Assembly (NCBI GenBank): GCA_016219875.1
Contig: JACRJZ010000059.1
Span: 1 to 64,000 of the forward strand
Reading direction: 5' to 3'
Source of the DNA: Verrucomicrobiota bacterium
GTDB lineage: Bacteria > Verrucomicrobiota > Verrucomicrobiia > Limisphaerales > JACRJZ01
Length of the DNA: 64,000 nt
In this document: positions 49,969-58,303 of the stretch, one piece after another
Layout: the number at the start of each line of letters is the position of its first letter
Position numbering within the stretch: the first letter of the stretch is position 1
Notes under the pieces: generated by a model
Database searches by the model: none
Told to the model about the DNA's origin: nothing
Seen by the model: only the letters and a program-made list of their open reading frames with translations
Program-made: the position numbers and the translations under genes

Positions 49969-52260
49969 ATGAATCGGAACGCTGAAGTCGCGCTCACGTT
50001 GAGGGAAGACACCAACCTGAACCGGTTGCGCGTGCCGGAGGTTTCCCTCCTGAAGCTTTGCGTGGTTGTCGGCGGCAAAGCCAGCAAGTCCTACCTTCAA
50101 TCGGGCGCCCCCAAGCAAAAAGACAGCGGCACCGACGGCTTCCACTTCGTCCCGGAGAAAGAAACCGGCAGCATTGCCTACGAGATCGACGACGTCTGCG
50201 GCGTGGTGGCCAAGGCGAAGCTGGAACTCTTCTGCCGGTTCAAGCCGGCCCCGCTCTGGACGCTGGACTTGGCGAAGCTCGGCCCCGACGCTTACAGCCA
50301 CGGCAAGCACAGCCTGAAATGGGATGGCCGCGTGGTCACCCCGGACAAGGTCCAAGCAGGCAAAGCCGGCAAGGACGGCCTGGAACACGACCTGACCCAA
50401 TACAATCCCGACGCCACGATCAAGCCGGACAGTTTTCCCGACGGTTACATCACGCTGGAATACACACCCTACAAGCTCAAGCTGACCGTCAGCGACAAGG
50501 ATGACCATGGCGTCCTGACGGCGTGGACTTTCTTCCACATCCTCATCAAGGAAATCGTGCTGGAACTGGGGCCGGAGGAAGCCGTGCCCGCCGCCACCGT
50601 GGATGATGACCGTCACAAGCGCGACAAGGCCGTGCGGAAGCAGATCGCCGACGATGGCGGACTCCCGGCGGCCAGTGCGACACGGAAGATCTATCTTGTC
50701 AGCAACCTCTACAAGACCGCCTCGGCGGAGATGAGTGACAACACGGGCTACCAGCAGTTCAGGACGCTCTGGGCCGACGGGCCGAATGTCCCGGTCCTCG
50801 CGAAGATCCACTTGGCCGATTCCGCGGATGCCGTGGTGAAACTGGAAGACGGCCCCGGCGCCAAAGCCTTGGGCAAGGCCAAATTCCTTTGGGATTGGGA
50901 AGACGTGGCCGAGGACACCTCGCGTCATCACGCCAAGGCCAAGACCTTTCTCAACGACGCCCTGAACTACGACAAGAACACCACCCAGCCCAAAGGCGAC
51001 AACGCCCACGTGGACCGCGGCGGCAAGCGCGGCCCGAACGGCCACCCCGTCTTTCCCGCCCAGGCCGGCTACGCCCCGAAAGACACGCTGGACGCCGGGA
51101 AGTTTCCCTTCGAAGTCAAAGCCGCGGACACCCGCACCTGGGCCGCCCAGAGTCTCGGTTGGACCCAAGGCAAGTTGAAGGGCCAGACCGGCGTGGTCTT
51201 TCAGCCGGCGCGACAGGCCGGGGACGGATTCAAGATCACCGTCTATCTGGCCAACGACCGGTGCTTCGACAGTGTCAAGAACAAGGAGAAGCTCGTCCTG
51301 GATGTGACCGCCGCCCCACTGAAGGCCGCCGACGTCATCAAGAAGTCCACCGGCACATTCGAGATGTGGCGGCAACTCGAAGTGGTCAACTACCAGAAAA
51401 AGAAAAACACCGTGACGCCCAACATCAACCTGGCCACGGTGGCGGACTATTACGAGAAGGCAAACGTCCTGATGAAGAACCTCGCCGGGGCGCCGGGGGC
51501 CATGGCCAAGGCGACCTACAACACCGCCATGACCAACGCGGTCAGCGCCAAGGGCTGGCACATCAGGGCGGCCGTTTCCGCCAATGACCAGTACGACGCC
51601 GGGGGCTATTTCATCGATTTTCGGGACCATGCCGGCTGGCGTACGGAGGTGGACACCCATGCCACCAACGCCGGCTGGACCAACGTGCAAAAGTCGGCTT
51701 GGTCCGTCGGCTTAAGCAACGCCGCCGGTTCGGATCCCTATACCAACGCCGCCGTTTACTACCAGTTCCTCTACGACTGGGCCATCGGGATCATTGAAAC
51801 CGTGTGCGGCAGCTTCATGGCCGCCGGCGACGGCATCAATATTTTCCAGTTCCACAATCTGTTCAATTCGGCTTACCCCCGCGCCACGGACTTGAACGGC
51901 TTTGCCGCCAACCCGCCCGGCTCGGGCCGCAGCAAGTGTGGCTTCATTCAGTGCGGCAGCAACTATGGCGGCGCCGGCAACCTCAATACGCGCGAGCAGA
52001 CCTGCACGCACGAGATTGGCCACCAACTTTTCCTGCCCCACACTTGGCAGGTCAGCCCGGCCCACGATCCGCAAGGCTCGCACGACCGGAACGACAACGC
52101 CTGCACCATGTCCTACGAGTTCGACAAAACGCGGCGCTTCTGCGGCCTGTGCCTGCTGCGGCTGCGCGGCTGGAGCAAATTCCAGACGGACGCCACCGGG
52201 GCTGAAGTCAACCCGGCCGTTCGGACCGTGAAGGACACCGGCCCCAACAAACACCCCTGA
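49969..52260 (+). CDS. Metzincin-like zinc metallopeptidase effector
   Basis: A 763-residue protein, no signal peptide. The catalytic site is H681-E-I-G-H685-Q-L-F-L-P-H691, the HExxHxxxxxH spacing of metzincins with Phe at the usual Gly/Asn position. A candidate Met-turn follows at NDNACTMSYEF, then RRFCGLC and LRLRGW. Residues 1-600 are mostly beta-rich, without recognised domains. The Cys pattern after the active site (NACTM...FCGLC) is shared with the VgrG C-terminus (NQCVM...FCEKC), so the two peptidase domains are homologous. Translated 9 bases after the PG-binding protein. Probably a secreted effector. Confidence 0.82.
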   Translation: MNRNAEVALTLREDTNLNRLRVPEVSLLKLCVVVGGKASKSYLQSGAPKQKDSGTDGFHFVPEKETGSIAYEIDDVCGVVAKAKLELFCRFKPAPLWTLDLAKLGPDAYSHGKHSLKWDGRVVTPDKVQAGKAGKDGLEHDLTQYNPDATIKPDSFPDGYITLEYTPYKLKLTVSDKDDHGVLTAWTFFHILIKEIVLELGPEEAVPAATVDDDRHKRDKAVRKQIADDGGLPAASATRKIYLVSNLYKTASAEMSDNTGYQQFRTLWADGPNVPVLAKIHLADSADAVVKLEDGPGAKALGKAKFLWDWEDVAEDTSRHHAKAKTFLNDALNYDKNTTQPKGDNAHVDRGGKRGPNGHPVFPAQAGYAPKDTLDAGKFPFEVKAADTRTWAAQSLGWTQGKLKGQTGVVFQPARQAGDGFKITVYLANDRCFDSVKNKEKLVLDVTAAPLKAADVIKKSTGTFEMWRQLEVVNYQKKKNTVTPNINLATVADYYEKANVLMKNLAGAPGAMAKATYNTAMTNAVSAKGWHIRAAVSANDQYDAGGYFIDFRDHAGWRTEVDTHATNAGWTNVQKSAWSVGLSNAAGSDPYTNAAVYYQFLYDWAIGIIETVCGSFMAAGDGINIFQFHNLFNSAYPRATDLNGFAANPPGSGRSKCGFIQCGSNYGGAGNLNTREQTCTHEIGHQLFLPHTWQVSPAHDPQGSHDRNDNACTMSYEFDKTRRFCGLCLLRLRGWSKFQTDATGAEVNPAVRTVKDTGPNKHP

Positions 52261-52263
52261 CCC

Positions 52264-53868
52264 ATGCGCCGCCTGTTCCCTGCCCGACTGGCGTTGCTGG
52301 CGCCTTGTTTGCCGCAGTTCGGCTTGGCCCTGCTCTGCGCCTGCACCGCTCCGAGCGCCACCACTTCGCGTGAAAGGAAAAAAACCGTTATGGAAATACA
52401 CCTCACTCTGCCCAAAGCTTCCTTCCTGACCTCGGAAGCCCTCCCCTTGCGCGTCGTCATGACCAACGCTGGCGCCGCGCCGGTGGAAGTGCCGGACCCG
52501 CTGCACGAAGCCAACTGGCAGCCCACCTTCACCCTCACCGGGCCGGGCCTTCCGCCTCCGGGCCGCGTCATGAGCGCCCGCGCCGCCGTGCTGGGAGACC
52601 TTTCGCCGTCGCCTGACGGCGTCGCGCCCGTGCTGCGCAAAATCGAGCCTGGCCAGAATTTCGAGCGCCAGCTTCCGCTTCACGCTTGGCTCCAGCTCTC
52701 GGCTCCCGGCCCGTATCAAATCGCGGGCAACCTCGAGTGGCGCGGCCTCACCGCGCGTTCCGCTCCCGTCTCCTTCACGTTGGAGAAACTCAACCCCGTC
52801 GCCCTTGCTGTTGGCGTGGACGAGGGTGTTGCCTCCAAGCGCCAAATCCCGGCCGCCTGGCTCCACCAAGGTGGCAAAGGGCGCCGGCTTTACTCTGCGG
52901 TTTTCACCGAAGAGCGCCCTGACCTCGCGGAAATCGGCCCTCCCACCGCGACGTATCTTCAAGAGACGGGCGCCGACGCCGCCGACCTGCTCGTGCCGTG
53001 GACGAACTACGACCGCAACGAGAGCTTCCATCATTGGTTTGCCTGGCGCGAGGGCAGCCGCCTGTTCGCGCGTTCGCTGCTCGCCAAGGAACCGCTTTCC
53101 CTGGATCTGGGTCGTCCTCCGGAACGGCTCCTCCGCCCGGCCCTGCTGCCGTCGTCCGGCGATCTCAACATCCTGGTGCTGTCCGGCGACGGACGCGAAC
53201 TGCTCGCGACGCGCTTCGCCGCGCCTTCCGGCGAAGGCGCCCCAGCGCCCGGCCACGTGCTCTGGCGCCTGCCGCTGCCATGGCCGCTGCGGGGCGCCCG
53301 CGCCGCCCTGGCGCCCCCGTCGTTGCCAAACGCGCGCCGCGCGGCGCTCGTCTCCCAAGACGCTGACACGCTGCTCTTGTCCCTGCTTGACACGAGCAAG
53401 GCCGACGGTCCGGGCGAACTGAAAACCGTCCGCGTGCGCGAGGCGCGGGCGCTGGCGGATTCCGAGCCGGGCTTGTGGATCGATGCAGCGGGCAACTCCC
53501 ACGTTGCGGTCCTCTGCGAAAAGCCGCACGAAGATCCCCGCCGCAAAGAGCGTTCGCTGGCGCTGGCTTCCGCCAACTTCGCCCCGGACGGCACGCTGCT
53601 CGCGCCGGCCACACTCACGGTCCTCACGCCGCTGGAAACCGCCGTCAAGACAGCGACCGCGGCGTTTGCCGTCGCGGGTGCCCAGGCGCAACTGGGCTGG
53701 GCCGCCTTGCTGGAGAACGGCCAAGTGATTCATCTGCACAGCGGCGGCCAGCCGCGCCGCTTGGAAAACCCGCCGGCCGTGCCCTTGGAACTCCTGCCCC
53801 GCTCCCAGGCCTTTTACCTCCTGACCCTCGATCCGGCGGTGGGTCCCAGGTTCGTGGCGCTGCAGTGA
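52264..53868 (+). CDS. Exported protein of unknown function downstream of the peptidase
   Basis: A 534-residue protein with a signal-like N-terminus ending LALLCACTAPS (possibly lipobox LCAC, Cys near 28). The first 150 residues form Ig-like strands (EIHLTLPKASFLTSEALPLRVVM, VEVPDPLHEANWQPTFTLTGPGL), as in exported beta-sandwich domains. The rest, about 170-530, consists of WD/sialidase-like repeats (HHWFAWREGSRLFARSLLAKE, WIDAAGNSHVAVLCEKP). No catalytic residues identified. Its ATG lies three bases after the peptidase stop, so immunity or binding function for the preceding effector is plausible. Confidence 0.6.
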   Translation: MRRLFPARLALLAPCLPQFGLALLCACTAPSATTSRERKKTVMEIHLTLPKASFLTSEALPLRVVMTNAGAAPVEVPDPLHEANWQPTFTLTGPGLPPPGRVMSARAAVLGDLSPSPDGVAPVLRKIEPGQNFERQLPLHAWLQLSAPGPYQIAGNLEWRGLTARSAPVSFTLEKLNPVALAVGVDEGVASKRQIPAAWLHQGGKGRRLYSAVFTEERPDLAEIGPPTATYLQETGADAADLLVPWTNYDRNESFHHWFAWREGSRLFARSLLAKEPLSLDLGRPPERLLRPALLPSSGDLNILVLSGDGRELLATRFAAPSGEGAPAPGHVLWRLPLPWPLRGARAALAPPSLPNARRAALVSQDADTLLLSLLDTSKADGPGELKTVRVREARALADSEPGLWIDAAGNSHVAVLCEKPHEDPRRKERSLALASANFAPDGTLLAPATLTVLTPLETAVKTATAAFAVAGAQAQLGWAALLENGQVIHLHSGGQPRRLENPPAVPLELLPRSQAFYLLTLDPAVGPRFVALQ

Positions 53869-53870
53869 TC

Positions 53871-54620
53871 ATGTCCTTGTTCAGCCAACTCTCGACCCCG
53901 AAAGCCCCCGGTCTTCCGACGGCGCCCAAGCCCGCCGTGCCGATGGCACTGCCCAAGATTCGAGTCCCCACCGCCGCCGGCATCTGCAAAAGTTACCAGC
54001 CGTCGGCCCAAGGCCAGGCGCTCTTGCAGCCAAGCCAAACGCCGGCGCAGTACATGTCGGCCCTCGAACAGAAGAACCTTTCCACCGACCAGATCAACTT
54101 GCTTTCGCACGGCATGCCGGAGCGCGAGTCGGTCCATTGGGCCTGCCAAAGCTCCCGCAAAGTGGATGGCCAGTTGCCGCCAGCGGACAAGAACGCGCTG
54201 GGGGCTGCGGAGGCGTGGGTGAAGAACCCTTGCGACGCCACAAAATCCCAGGCTGCTACCGCGGCGTCGCAGACCGATTACCACGGTCCTGGCGCTTGGG
54301 CCGCGCAGGGTGCGGCGTGGTCGCAAAGTCCCGGCGGCACGGCGCCCGCCACCGGCCCGACCGGGGACGCCGTGGCCGGCTCCGTCAATATCGCGGCGGC
54401 GATGGCCGCTAAGCCGGCGGTGCCCGCGGTCCCGGCTGCGCCCGCCCTGCCGACCGCGCCCACATTGGCGGCTCCGAAATTGGCCGCGCCGCCGGCACCG
54501 ACGCTCGCGCCGCCGGTGCTGGAGGTTCCCCCCAACGTGCTGGAGCAGCAGGCCAAGGTTCACCAGCCGTTCATCGACCTCGGCAAAGATGTCGCCAGCG
54601 GCAAGAACACCTGGGCGTGA
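53871..54620 (+). CDS. Ala/Pro-rich type VI island protein (DUF6931-like)
   Basis: A 249-residue protein from ATG 53871, 2 bases after the preceding stop. The middle (about 60-150: LLSHGMPERESVHWACQSSRKV, AAEAWVKNPCDATKSQAAT, DYHGPGAWAAQGAAWS) resembles the DUF6931 family that lies in type VI loci. The C-terminal 90 residues are Pro/Ala low complexity. No signal. It is the last plus-strand gene of the island and is followed by an inverted repeat array. The function is unknown. Confidence 0.6.
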   Translation: MSLFSQLSTPKAPGLPTAPKPAVPMALPKIRVPTAAGICKSYQPSAQGQALLQPSQTPAQYMSALEQKNLSTDQINLLSHGMPERESVHWACQSSRKVDGQLPPADKNALGAAEAWVKNPCDATKSQAATAASQTDYHGPGAWAAQGAAWSQSPGGTAPATGPTGDAVAGSVNIAAAMAAKPAVPAVPAAPALPTAPTLAAPKLAAPPAPTLAPPVLEVPPNVLEQQAKVHQPFIDLGKDVASGKNTWA

Positions 54621-54631
54621 CGGGTGCGACC

Positions 54632-54733
54632 CATTGAAGCGTTGAAGCGATGAAGGGTTGAAGAGGCTTCACGGATGGCTTTCACCCAAGGCCGACACCT
54701 CTTCAACCCTTCAACCCTTCAACCCTTCAACGA
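54632..54733. repeat. Inverted octamer array (GCGTTGAA)n / (CCCTTCAA)n
   Basis: Left arm 54632-54670 (TTGAAGCGTTGAAGCGATGAAGG...), right arm about 54698-54733 (CTTCAACCC repeated with an 8-base period), loop of 27 bases. It separates convergent genes. The right arm supplies the stop codon and the last residues (VEGLKG) of the minus-strand methyltransferase. Confidence 0.8.
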
Positions 54734-55826
54734 CTCCTCCATCCTCTTCGTTCACCCGTTCCGCCGCCACCAAGTGGAGCCGGTAGGTCATCGTGCTCCG
54801 CTCGTGCAACCGCACGCGCCACGGGAGGTCATCACGCTCGGCGATGAGTCGGAGCGTGTTGACGGAACCCGGAGTCGCTCCGGGTCGCAGCAGGCGTCGG
54901 AGCATCTCCGCGCTCGATCCCGCCAGCGGCGACCGTTGCGAATGCCCGCCCAGCCAGCCTTCCAGCGGCGTCGCGGCGACGGACCAGTCGTAGGGGCAGG
55001 CGAGCACGGCTTTGCCGCCGGGCTTCAGCGCGCGACCGAAGGAGGCCAGAAGTTCCCGCGGCGTGCTCACGCAGTCCAGAACGTTCAGGGCGGTGGCCAG
55101 CGAGAAGGTCCCGTCGGGAAACGGCAGCGCCGTGGCGTCGCACGCCCAGAAGTCCACGTTCTCGCGGCGGGCAAACTCCGCCGGAAACTCGCGCGTCTCG
55201 TACACCAACCCCACCCGCCGCCGCGGATAGCGGACCCTCCCGCCGCGCAAGACCTCGCCGGCCAGCCGCAGCATGGCGAAGTTCATATCGACACCCAGCA
55301 CCAGTTCATCACCCTGTTCCGCCAACGCGAAGGTCCCCCTCCCGACAGAACAGCCCGCGTCGAGCACCGGCCCCGGCGCGAGCGGACCGGCGAGTTGCTT
55401 GCCGGTTTCAAGGCTGCGAAGCATCGAGCCAGGGCGCGGCTCGGCGACGGGTTCCGCTGGGTCAAGATCAGCGTAGTGGTCCCAGGCGTAGGAACTGAGA
55501 TGTTGGCGCGTGGTGTCGAACGCGGAGCCTGGACCGCAGCAATCCCCAATCACGGTTTCGATCAGTTCGCTCAAGTCCCGCCGTCCGCAAATCGCCAGCG
55601 CGTTGTCGGCGACGTATTGGCGGATGTTTGCGACGAGGAGCGGGACGCCGTCGATGACGGGAAACTCGCGCTGGCAGTTGGCGTTCGTGCAATGCAGCAC
55701 GCCTTCCACAAGGTGCCCGTCCGCCTCGCGGGCCACTGTGGCAATGCGGAGCGGGAAGCCGTCGGCCCCCGCCGCGCGGCAGACGGGGCACACCGGCCGC
55801 AGCGTTTCAAAGTGCCGGCGTCTCAC
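54711..55826 (-). CDS. Class I SAM methyltransferase with Trm112-like zinc-ribbon N-terminus
   Basis: A 371-residue protein from GTG 55826. N-terminus CPVC ... CTNANCQREFPVIDGVPLL (about 13-65) is a Trm112-like zinc ribbon. The methyltransferase core (about 150-300) has motif I VLDAGCSVGRGTF, post-I LGVDMN and the acidic-aromatic FWACDATALPFPDGTF. Family typical of methyltransferases that act on small molecules or proteins. It is translated after the PAAR gene on the same strand (6-base gap), so it may modify a secretion component, but that is inference. The last residues are coded by the octamer array, so the native C-terminus is probably altered. Confidence 0.75.
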   Translation of the reverse strand: MRRRHFETLRPVCPVCRAAGADGFPLRIATVAREADGHLVEGVLHCTNANCQREFPVIDGVPLLVANIRQYVADNALAICGRRDLSELIETVIGDCCGPGSAFDTTRQHLSSYAWDHYADLDPAEPVAEPRPGSMLRSLETGKQLAGPLAPGPVLDAGCSVGRGTFALAEQGDELVLGVDMNFAMLRLAGEVLRGGRVRYPRRRVGLVYETREFPAEFARRENVDFWACDATALPFPDGTFSLATALNVLDCVSTPRELLASFGRALKPGGKAVLACPYDWSVAATPLEGWLGGHSQRSPLAGSSAEMLRRLLRPGATPGSVNTLRLIAERDDLPWRVRLHERSTMTYRLHLVAAERVNEEDGGVVEGLKG

Positions 55827-55832
55827 GGTTGC

Positions 55833-56216
55833 CTAGCCTCCGATCACCACGGTTGGGCAGCCCGGCGGCAGGATTTTTCCCGTTGGGCTGGGAATGGGCG
55901 CCACGCAGGAGGCGTGCAGCGTCATGTCGCCCACGCGGGCCGCCGGCATGAAGCCGATGAGGACCGTGAAGGAGCCTAACGCGATCATGCCCGGTCCCGC
56001 CGGCACGCATCCGGCCAACATGCAGGGTTGAGTTGTGTCAGTGACGCGAGCCGCGGGCATGTTGCCGATGAGAACGGTGGGTTCGCCCTTGATGATGGCC
56101 AGGGGCATCGCCGGATGCGGCACCGGCGTGGGCACCGGGGCCGGCGGATGAATGGGCGCGTGGCAGTGCGGCGCGGTCTGAAGGACCTTGTCCCCAATTC
56201 GGGCGGCGTTAGGCAT
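55833..56216 (-). CDS. PAAR-domain type VI spike tip protein
   Basis: A 127-residue protein, MPNAARIGDKVLQTAPHCHA at the start, then GEPTVLIGNMPAARVTDTTQPC and FTVLIGFMPAARVGDMTLHASC, ending CPTVVIGG. The A-R-(V/I)-x-D and G-x-P-x-V-x-I-G repeats with His/Cys zinc ligands are the PAAR signature. It caps the VgrG trimer with a sharp zinc-stabilised cone. No toxin extension. It lies on the strand opposite to vgrG but only 9 kb from it and is coupled with the methyltransferase gene. Confidence 0.92.
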   Translation of the reverse strand: MPNAARIGDKVLQTAPHCHAPIHPPAPVPTPVPHPAMPLAIIKGEPTVLIGNMPAARVTDTTQPCMLAGCVPAGPGMIALGSFTVLIGFMPAARVGDMTLHASCVAPIPSPTGKILPPGCPTVVIGG

Positions 56217-56383
56217 GGTTTGTCCTCCGTTCCGAAGTGATGACGGCCGTTGTGTTCACGGGCGGAATCTAGCCGGTTGCCGCAGGCAATCAAATCAAAA
56301 GGCGGGGTTCCATCGGGTCGCGTTCCCTTTCGCCAGCGTGAGGAAAGCGCGGGCCTCCGGTTGGAGCGTGAAGAGGCTGACGG

Positions 56384-56510
56384 GTTGGAGGGGTTAAAGC
56401 GTTGAAGGGTTGAAGCGTTGAAGAGGCCACGGCAGAGGGCAAAAGCCATTGCCTGGAGCCTCTTTAACTCTTCAGCCCTTTAACCCTTCAACCCTTCAAC
56501 GCTTCAACCT
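56384..56510. repeat. Inverted octamer array next to murJ
   Basis: The left arm (about 56384-56426) has GGGTTGAAGCGTTGAAG units, the right arm (56457-56510) TTCAACCCTTCAACGCTTCAACC with an inner AGCCTCTTT match. The right end touches the murJ stop codon (TGA at 56512-56510). It is the fourth member of the array class. Confidence 0.8.
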
Positions 56511-58099
56511 CACTGTTGCCGCGAAGCCGGCGGCCTGAGTCTCCGCAGCTTGCCCAGCGCCAGTTCCATCACGTCGCGCGCCGACGGAATCTTGCACCAC
56601 CACGCCAGCGCGTAGTAGGCGGCGCACGCGGGCAGCGCCGGGACGAACACCGCCCCGAGCTTCAGCGCCAGGTTCGTGTGACCGAGCCGTGCTTCCCAAA
56701 GCCGGGCCAAGCCCCAGGCCATCAGACCCGCGGCGGCGGCGGCGCTGAGCAGCACAGGCATTTGCCGCCGCAACTCGCCGAAGTCCAGCTTGGGCATCTT
56801 GCGGCGGAAGGCGAAGACCAGCAGCGTCACGTTTACGCACACCGTGAGCGTGTTGGCCAGACCCAGACCGCGCTCCTTGAATTCCCACAGCAGGCTGGCG
56901 CTGAGGACCACGTTCAGCGTGAGGCAGACGATGCTGATCTTCATCGGCGTCTTCATGTCGCCCAGCGCGTAGAAGCCGCGGACCAGGAGGTTCACCGTCG
57001 AGAACATCACCAGTCCGGGGGCCAAACACATCAACGCCTGCGACGAGCGCACCGTAGCCACGGCGTCGAACCGTCCGCGCTCGAACAGCAGCCGCATGAT
57101 CGGCTCGGCCAACACGACCAGCAGCACCGACGCCAGCAAGTTGACGAAGACCAGGTAGCTGACGCCCTGCCGCAAGGTGTCGCGGAACTCGGGGAACTTT
57201 TTCTCCGTGGCCAAGCCGGACAGCGTGGGCAGCAGATACGTGGCGAGCGAGAGGCCGAAAACGCCTTGCGGCAATTCCATCAGGCGCACCGCAAACCCGA
57301 ACGCAGAGACGACGCCCTTTTCCACAAAGTAAGCGATGCCTTGCGTGATGAGCATGTTGATCTGGAACGCCGCCACGCCGACGACGCCGGGGACCATCTG
57401 CTGCACCACGCGCCGCACCGTGTCATCGGACCACGGCGTCACCCACTGGTAGCGGAAGCCCTCGCCGCGCAGCACCGGCCATTGAAACGCCGCCTGCACC
57501 ACGCCCGCGATCAGCACGCCGACCGCCAGGCCAAAGATGCGCTCGTGCAGTTCCCGTCCGAACAGCGGCGTGAGCAGGAACACCGACGCGATCATCACCA
57601 CGTTGAGCGTGGTCGCCCCCATCGCCGGCACGAAGAAGTGGCCGCGGGCGTTGCACATCCCCATCAGGATCGCCGCCAGGCAGACGAGCAACACGTAGGG
57701 CGACATGACCCGCAGCAACTCCAGCATGAGCCGCGTCTCCTCCCGGCCCTCGAAGTTTACGGTGGCCAGGGCCACCGAGACGCCGGCCGCGCCCAGCGCC
57801 ACCACGGCGGCGGTCGCTACCACGAGGCCCGAGATGACGGCGTTCGACGCGCGCCACATTTCCGCTTCGCCGGCGAGTTTCTCCTTTTCTTTGAAGATGG
57901 GAATGAACGACGCCGTGAGCGCGCCTTCGCCGAGCAGCCGCCGGAACAGGTTCGGCACCATGAAGGCCATCATGAACGCGTCCGTGACCCAGCCCACGCC
58001 CATGAAGCCGGCGTAGGCCATCTCGCGGACCATGCCGAGAATGCGGCTGGTCATGGTGGCAGCGGCGAGCGCGCCGGAGGATTTCAACATTTGGGACAT
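56510..58099 (-). CDS. murJ: Lipid II flippase MurJ (MviN)
   Basis: A 529-residue MOP-superfamily flippase with about 14 TM segments. Family stretches: SRILGMVREMAYAGFMGVG near the start, ...FMVPNLFRRLLGEGALTASFIPIF at about 46-71 (conserved Arg residues of the central cavity) and AFGFAVRLMELPQGVFGLSLATYLLP at about 265-290. It flips lipid II for peptidoglycan synthesis. Normal length (about 510-530). It starts at ATG 58099 and ends at the octamer array. Confidence 0.94.
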   Translation of the reverse strand: MSQMLKSSGALAAATMTSRILGMVREMAYAGFMGVGWVTDAFMMAFMVPNLFRRLLGEGALTASFIPIFKEKEKLAGEAEMWRASNAVISGLVVATAAVVALGAAGVSVALATVNFEGREETRLMLELLRVMSPYVLLVCLAAILMGMCNARGHFFVPAMGATTLNVVMIASVFLLTPLFGRELHERIFGLAVGVLIAGVVQAAFQWPVLRGEGFRYQWVTPWSDDTVRRVVQQMVPGVVGVAAFQINMLITQGIAYFVEKGVVSAFGFAVRLMELPQGVFGLSLATYLLPTLSGLATEKKFPEFRDTLRQGVSYLVFVNLLASVLLVVLAEPIMRLLFERGRFDAVATVRSSQALMCLAPGLVMFSTVNLLVRGFYALGDMKTPMKISIVCLTLNVVLSASLLWEFKERGLGLANTLTVCVNVTLLVFAFRRKMPKLDFGELRRQMPVLLSAAAAAGLMAWGLARLWEARLGHTNLALKLGAVFVPALPACAAYYALAWWCKIPSARDVMELALGKLRRLRPPASRQQ

Positions 58100-58181
58100 T
58101 GCGCGGAACTCTGCGTGGGGAACTTGCTACCGTGGCCGGCGAAAAGAAGCAATCTGTTACCGTCGGTCGGGCGCACAGCAG

Positions 58182-58287
58182 AAGCTCAGGACTCCGGATC
58201 CCGTGAAAATGACGTGGCCCGCCCGGTGAGGGCACCGGGCCTACAGGGTCGCGAGAGAGCTGTAGGCCGGGTCCCCGGACCCGGCGT
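58182..58287 (+). repeat. Two-hairpin repeat, copy 2 (CCCGGTGAGGGCACCGGG type)
   Basis: Same order and orientation as copy 1 (30465-30565), differing at only about a dozen positions: CCCGGTGAGGGCACCGGG, then TGTAGGCCGGGTCCCCGGACCC. It lies between murJ and the ABC-2 permease gene and ends 17 bases from the permease stop. Confidence 0.8.
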
Positions 58288-58303
58288 TGGGGATCAGGAG
58301 CGG

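Noticed and set aside
48595..51690. A 1031-codon minus-strand frame across the island genes
   Set aside because: It covers several well-supported plus-strand genes and shows no motif.
43530..56216. Complete type VI secretion locus or contractile injection particle
   Set aside because: Only VgrG, PAAR, DUF4123 and effector-like genes are present; sheath, baseplate and membrane-complex genes are absent, so it is an orphan island.
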